Of a stretch of DNA of 8,605 nucleotides, positions 5,793-8,605 are shown piece after piece. Source of the stretch: Promethearchaeota archaeon. Lineage in GTDB: Archaea; Asgardarchaeota; Lokiarchaeia; Sigynarchaeales; SOKP01. The stretch is taken from assembly GCA_019894735.1 (NCBI GenBank), contig JAGXOB010000090.1, forward strand, positions 1-8,605, in the 5' to 3' direction. Positions within the stretch are counted from its first letter, which is position 1. Each line of letters opens with the position of its first letter. Made by a program: the position numbers and the translations under genes. The notes below the pieces were generated by a model that worked only from the letters and a program-made list of their open reading frames with translations, did no database searches and had not been told where the DNA came from.

Positions 5793-6349
5793 CAAAAATA
5801 GATTATAGGAAACAACATTATAGAAATTAGCGAAATTAACAACATTACTAAAACTACTACAACAGGTATACTATTAATGACAATTCCAAACACCGCAAAC
5901 ACACTTCCAACCTTCTCAAGAGTATTTACTGGTTCAAATTTTCTAGCTTTACTACAATTTGTTCTAGAAAGTATCCCAAATATTAAGCCCGTAATGTTAA
6001 GAATTACAGCTATAATTAACCCTAGCGCTCCAAAAGAATAATAAGGATAATAATAAGGATATGGATTTAACATTCTCATAATAATGGTACGCCCAAAAAC
6101 AAAACCGACACCTGCTAAAGCAAGTGATACAATAGCGAAGGCAAAACATTTTTTTGAATGAGGTCTTGGCCCTCCTAATTTAATTGTTTTTGACTCGTAA
6201 ACGGGAACTGATTTAACTGGTGATGACACTTGATTTTCTTCAGCTCTTAATTGAGGAGAAACAGGAGTGTATGAAAGTTCACTTCCACAGTTTGCACAAA
6301 ACTTTTGATTTTTGGATTCCGACTTTTCGCCACAATTTTTACAAAACAA
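5792..6349 (-). CDS. Zinc-ribbon membrane protein (DUF4190-like membrane part)
   Basis: This 185-residue protein starts with a double-CxxC zinc ribbon (C3-x2-C6 and C18-x2-C21, KFCANCG), followed by a polar linker of about 45 residues. Hydrophobic segments follow at about 69-87, 106-128 and 146-184 (the last long enough for two), with a Pro/Tyr-rich PYPYYYPYY stretch at 96-104. The GLIFGIL...NTLEKVGSVFAVFGIVIN pattern resembles DUF4190-type membrane domains. The ribbon should be cytoplasmic, but the role is unknown. The start codon is TTG (6349-6347). It is chosen because it directly precedes the first ribbon cysteine and GGAG at 6362-6359 lies 9 nt upstream; no ATG or GTG in frame would keep the ribbon. 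It lies between the two cdhC 3' copies and is probably not an original cdh operon member. Confidence 0.75.
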   Translation of the reverse strand: MFCKNCGEKSESKNQKFCANCGSELSYTPVSPQLRAEENQVSSPVKSVPVYESKTIKLGGPRPHSKKCFAFAIVSLALAGVGFVFGRTIIMRMLNPYPYYYPYYSFGALGLIIAVILNITGLIFGILSRTNCSKARKFEPVNTLEKVGSVFAVFGIVINSIPVVVVLVMLLISLISIMLFPIIYF

Positions 6350-6661
6350 GATCTCTCACTCCAATTTAGTTCAATAATAATTAAATATACGATACTATTT
6401 AATTTTATTATAAATTTGTCAAATTTAAAATATTTGATCTAAATTTCTATATGTCATAATAGTTTATCGTCTAAACCCAAGAATTTTATTGTGAATTATT
6501 CTAGAGAAGAAAAGTCTGGTTATAGTTGAATCGGATTTTTCGTTTTTTTTCGCCAACATCTTTTTTTTTTCACCTTTTTCTCTAAAATTGTTTAATTTTA
6601 TAATCTAAAAGAGAGTGAAATCGATGCTAAATTTACAAAAAAATAGTAAAAATAAAATAAT
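6350..6661. other. Intergenic stretch between cdhC and the zinc-ribbon gene
   Basis: This 312-bp stretch is very AT-rich. It holds the T-rich end of cdhC (6637-6660) and, nearer the zinc-ribbon gene, minus-strand TATA-like sequences (TTTATAAT near 6410-6417 and GTATATTTAA near 6382-6391) that could promote that gene. The plus strand has T8 and longer T-runs at 6541-6570. A 31-codon minus-strand frame (6559-6464) follows an AGGTG motif but is too short and too lysine-rich to support. No RNA gene is visible. Confidence 0.55.
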
Positions 6662-6976
6662 TTATTTCTTCCGCTTGGCTTGAGGATCAATCTTTTTGAT
6701 TATGATTGATTCTGCGTGAATTTTACAATTCTTTAAAATTATTTTGAATCCGCCCGAGCCACCTACTCCCGGAACAGTAAACGCTTGTGTTCCCATTGGA
6801 ACCATCGTGCCTTCAGCTTCCCATTCACCTTCTTCTTCCTCTTCTTCACCTAATACTTCTGCCCATGTCTTCACTATAGGATGATCCACATCTTCTAACC
6901 ACTTCTTTAAGTTATTAATGTCGGGAACATCTTCTTCAGTCGCTATTTTAGGTAAAAGATCTTTCGGAAGGAATTC
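6630..6976 (-). repeat. Direct repeat, proximal copy inside intact cdhC
   Basis: This is the partner of the repeat at 4996-5351: the last 315 coding bases of the intact cdhC plus about 30 bp of downstream sequence. The unique DNA between the two copies is about 1.28 kb (5352-6629). Confidence 0.93.
6637..6660 (-). terminator. T-rich end of the cdh operon
   Basis: Immediately after the cdhC stop the minus strand reads TTATTTTATTTTTACTATTT and then further T's. It is conserved in the duplicated copy, has no stem, and fits archaeal T-run termination. Confidence 0.45.
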
Positions 6977-8074
6977 ACCAACTCTATCCTTTACTCCTTT
7001 GTTCATCCAAACAATGGTCTCAATTCCGCCGTCGTACTGCTGATATTTTGGAGATACGATGTATTGTATGCTGATTCCATTAAATCCGGGCATTTGTTTT
7101 CCTCCGCCAGTCTGATTGGCCATTGCACTGAATGGTAGCCCGTTAATTGCTACATCACCATAGTTTCGATCCACAATTCCGTGTCCATTAACTTCAGGAA
7201 TATAAAAGTCAATAGCCTCGAAACACCCACATGATGTATGAGGGTATTCCATTCCTGAAAATAGATATATTCTTTCAATTTCACCTAATGAACGCTTTTT
7301 TATCATATCATTTATTCCGGAATATTCTCCAGCTTCTAGGTTGATGCACGTGCCGGGGGGTATTTCAAACAGGGGACCCTTCGGATCCACCTTAGCAGCG
7401 GCTCTAGCGTCAAACCAATTAATTGAGCCACATAGACTTGTTCGATCAGGGGTGATGCAACAAGCGTGAGTAGGAGCGAATGATTGACATAGTACGCAAC
7501 CATAAAACATGTCTACATCTTCATCGTGAATTGTTCGAGCTCTTTCGTCTCTTTTCTCGTAAACGCCCATCGCAAATTCGTATGGTTTCTCAATTTCTTT
7601 TGGATCAGTATAGATTGTCACTTGAGCCTTCTCAATTATAGGTAGTTCGGCTTTATAAAGTCTAATTAGAATTGTGCCTAACATTTGGAAAGAATTGAAA
7701 CCTTTTTCGAAAGCAGCAGTAGAAATGCGCATCCAATTAGTATATCGTTGGTTGAGGTGCATAATCCCATTAACAAAATTGCAGAATTCGTGAATTCGGC
7801 GTTCAAAGACTGCTTCTAAATCTTCTTCTAATTCCGGTCCGGAAACTTCTACCAAAATTCCGATTGGATGGGTTGAACCCTGTTCCATATCTTTTAAATC
7901 GGGGCCATGAATCGTTACTTGACCATCTTTAATCTCTTTTGGAGATTTTACTCTGCAAAGTTCAAAGTGTTTCTCTATCTTAGGACCGCCTAACTCTACA
8001 TACATTTGCTTAGCCCTGATGCGTTCCCCTTCGTAAACGGGACCAACATCTACAGGCATGTCTGAAAAACTCAT
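6662..8074 (-). CDS. cdhC: Acetyl-CoA decarbonylase/synthase beta subunit (acetyl-CoA synthase)
   Basis: CdhC joins a methyl group, CO and CoA into acetyl-CoA, or cleaves it, at the nickel-iron-sulfur A cluster of the archaeal ACDS complex. The protein has 470 residues, a normal length for the archaeal form. The A-cluster cysteines are visible as C193 and C196 (GCVLC) and C282 and C284 (SCGC); further cysteines at 205, 206 and 215 fit the family. The Gly-rich ANQTGGGKQMPGF segment lies at about 319-331. After about residue 405 comes a Glu-rich linker (409-422), then a Gly-rich C-terminal domain ending KRKK. The ATG at 8074 is supported by AGAGGAG at 8090-8084, 9 nt upstream. It lies 39 bp after cdhB on the same strand, so the two are surely co-transcribed. 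Its last 315 bases are duplicated downstream. Confidence 0.98.
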   Translation of the reverse strand: MSFSDMPVDVGPVYEGERIRAKQMYVELGGPKIEKHFELCRVKSPKEIKDGQVTIHGPDLKDMEQGSTHPIGILVEVSGPELEEDLEAVFERRIHEFCNFVNGIMHLNQRYTNWMRISTAAFEKGFNSFQMLGTILIRLYKAELPIIEKAQVTIYTDPKEIEKPYEFAMGVYEKRDERARTIHDEDVDMFYGCVLCQSFAPTHACCITPDRTSLCGSINWFDARAAAKVDPKGPLFEIPPGTCINLEAGEYSGINDMIKKRSLGEIERIYLFSGMEYPHTSCGCFEAIDFYIPEVNGHGIVDRNYGDVAINGLPFSAMANQTGGGKQMPGFNGISIQYIVSPKYQQYDGGIETIVWMNKGVKDRVGEFLPKDLLPKIATEEDVPDINNLKKWLEDVDHPIVKTWAEVLGEEEEEEGEWEAEGTMVPMGTQAFTVPGVGGSGGFKIILKNCKIHAESIIIKKIDPQAKRKK

Positions 8075-8083
8075 TTATTTTTT

Positions 8084-8090
8084 CTCCTCT
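8084..8090 (-). promoter_or_regulatory. Strong ribosome-binding site of cdhC
   Basis: AGAGGAG on the minus strand, 9 nt before the cdhC ATG, is among the best Shine-Dalgarno matches in the window and fixes the cdhC start. It lies within the 39-bp cdhB-cdhC gap. Confidence 0.7.
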
Positions 8091-8113
8091 TAGTTGTTAT
8101 TAGTTATTTAATT

Positions 8114-8605
8114 TTATAAATTTTCAATTAATTTTTCTAAAAAATCTTTCCAATCGTCGTCGCTCAAATTTGGAAGACTAAATCTGGCATTTGGATGAGA
8201 ATATTTATCCAACTCAACAAGTCGTAGGTGATTTTGGAAATTCTTTAACCGACTTAGAGCTTGACTCACGTAATATACGAGATGTCCACCAAAAAGGGCC
8301 ATATTATATTGTCCTTCGCCATCTAAACCTTTCCAATCTTTATCACCTAATCTACCGGTTATGTTGATAAGTGACATATCCCATAATTTATCGTTAGGGA
8401 TTTTATCTTTAAGATACTTGTAAGAATGACCTGTAGATACGATGTGACAATTCAATTTCTTTGCTACTTCGATGAAATAGTCGACTACTTTTTTTCCACC
8501 AAGCTCCCAAGTTAATGATTCTGAACCTATAACAAAGATTTTCTTTTTATCGTCCTTTAAGATGTTTGCCATGATCTTAGGATCGTAAACGCTCGTCCCT
8601 TGCTC
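8114..8605 (-). CDS. cdhB: ACDS epsilon subunit, 5' end cut by the window
   Basis: CdhB is the small epsilon subunit that binds the CO dehydrogenase alpha subunit (CdhA) in the archaeal ACDS complex. Family signatures, numbered from the first ATG in the window (8572), are WKGLDGEGQY at 80-89, YYVSQALSRLKNF at 100-112 and YSHPNA at 124-129. The frame is open upstream of that ATG to the edge, and its 11 extra codons (EQGTSVYDPKI) resemble the N-terminal segment of the family (G-T/V-S-...-P-x-MAA). The ATG is therefore almost certainly internal and the true start lies outside the window. The visible 163 codons plus a few more match the usual length of about 165-170. cdhA would be expected upstream. 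cdhC follows 39 bp downstream. Confidence 0.95.
   Translation of the reverse strand, partial: EQGTSVYDPKIMANILKDDKKKIFVIGSESLTWELGGKKVVDYFIEVAKKLNCHIVSTGHSYKYLKDKIPNDKLWDMSLINITGRLGDKDWKGLDGEGQYNMALFGGHLVYYVSQALSRLKNFQNHLRLVELDKYSHPNARFSLPNLSDDDWKDFLEKLIENL

Noticed and set aside
6464..6559. 31-codon minus-strand frame after an AGGTG motif
   Set aside because: It is short and rich in Lys and Arg in a T/A-tract region, has no recognisable motif, and the spacing from the motif to the ATG is long.
1..8605. CRISPR array, insertion sequence or integrase
   Set aside because: No regularly spaced repeats, no transposase or integrase frame and no terminal inverted repeats were found. The only long repeat is the cdhC 3' duplication.

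Overview
The window looks archaeal. It carries two subunits of the archaeal acetyl-CoA decarbonylase/synthase (ACDS) complex: epsilon (CdhB) exists only in archaeal-type complexes, and beta (CdhC) has the archaeal length. It also has an Mre11-type nuclease, an archaeal NadM-like nucleotidyltransferase, TTTATATA-type box A promoters and T-rich ends instead of hairpin terminators. The DNA is strongly AT-rich, and several genes are unrecognised or small zinc-ribbon genes. A Lokiarchaeota-like or other Asgard archaeon, or a low-GC methanogen relative, would fit. That placement is inference; no rRNA or other phylogenetic marker is present.

Layout. Positions 1-1251 hold two plus-strand genes of unknown function (217-426 and 805-1251), each behind a box A; the first promoter region also contains a perfect 14-bp palindrome. 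Positions 1280-4147 hold two minus-strand metal-dependent enzymes: a solitary Mre11-like nuclease, then 60 bp later a membrane-anchored PHP-domain hydrolase. A 206-bp divergent spacer separates them from a plus-strand NadM-like adenylyltransferase (4354-4926). The right end (6662 to the edge) is the end of the cdh operon, reading cdhB then cdhC on the minus strand. The cdhB frame is open through the right edge, so that gene is cut by the window.

The main point of interest is 4996-6976. The last 315 coding bases of cdhC, with about 30 bp of downstream T-rich sequence, occur a second time, in the same orientation, about 1.3 kb further downstream (4996-5351). The second copy is about 93% identical, lacks everything upstream, and has a TGA in place of Trp392. 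Between the two copies lie a TTG-started zinc-ribbon membrane protein gene (5792-6349), a 37-aa frame overlapping its stop, a 34-aa Cys4 mini-zinc-finger frame on the other strand, and a 14-A tract. An intact gene upstream, a 5'-truncated copy downstream and foreign-looking small genes between them is the geometry expected when circular DNA carrying the 3' end of cdhC integrates by a single crossover. The G-to-A change that makes the TGA also creates a GTGAT ribosome-binding motif 8 nt before an in-frame GTG. The remnant could therefore still be translated as a separate 75-aa CdhC C-terminal domain.

Functionally, CdhB and CdhC belong to the Wood-Ljungdahl carbonyl branch, which makes or cleaves acetyl-CoA. 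The Mre11-like protein suggests DNA end processing and the NadM-like protein NAD synthesis. The remaining genes cannot be tied to a pathway from sequence alone.
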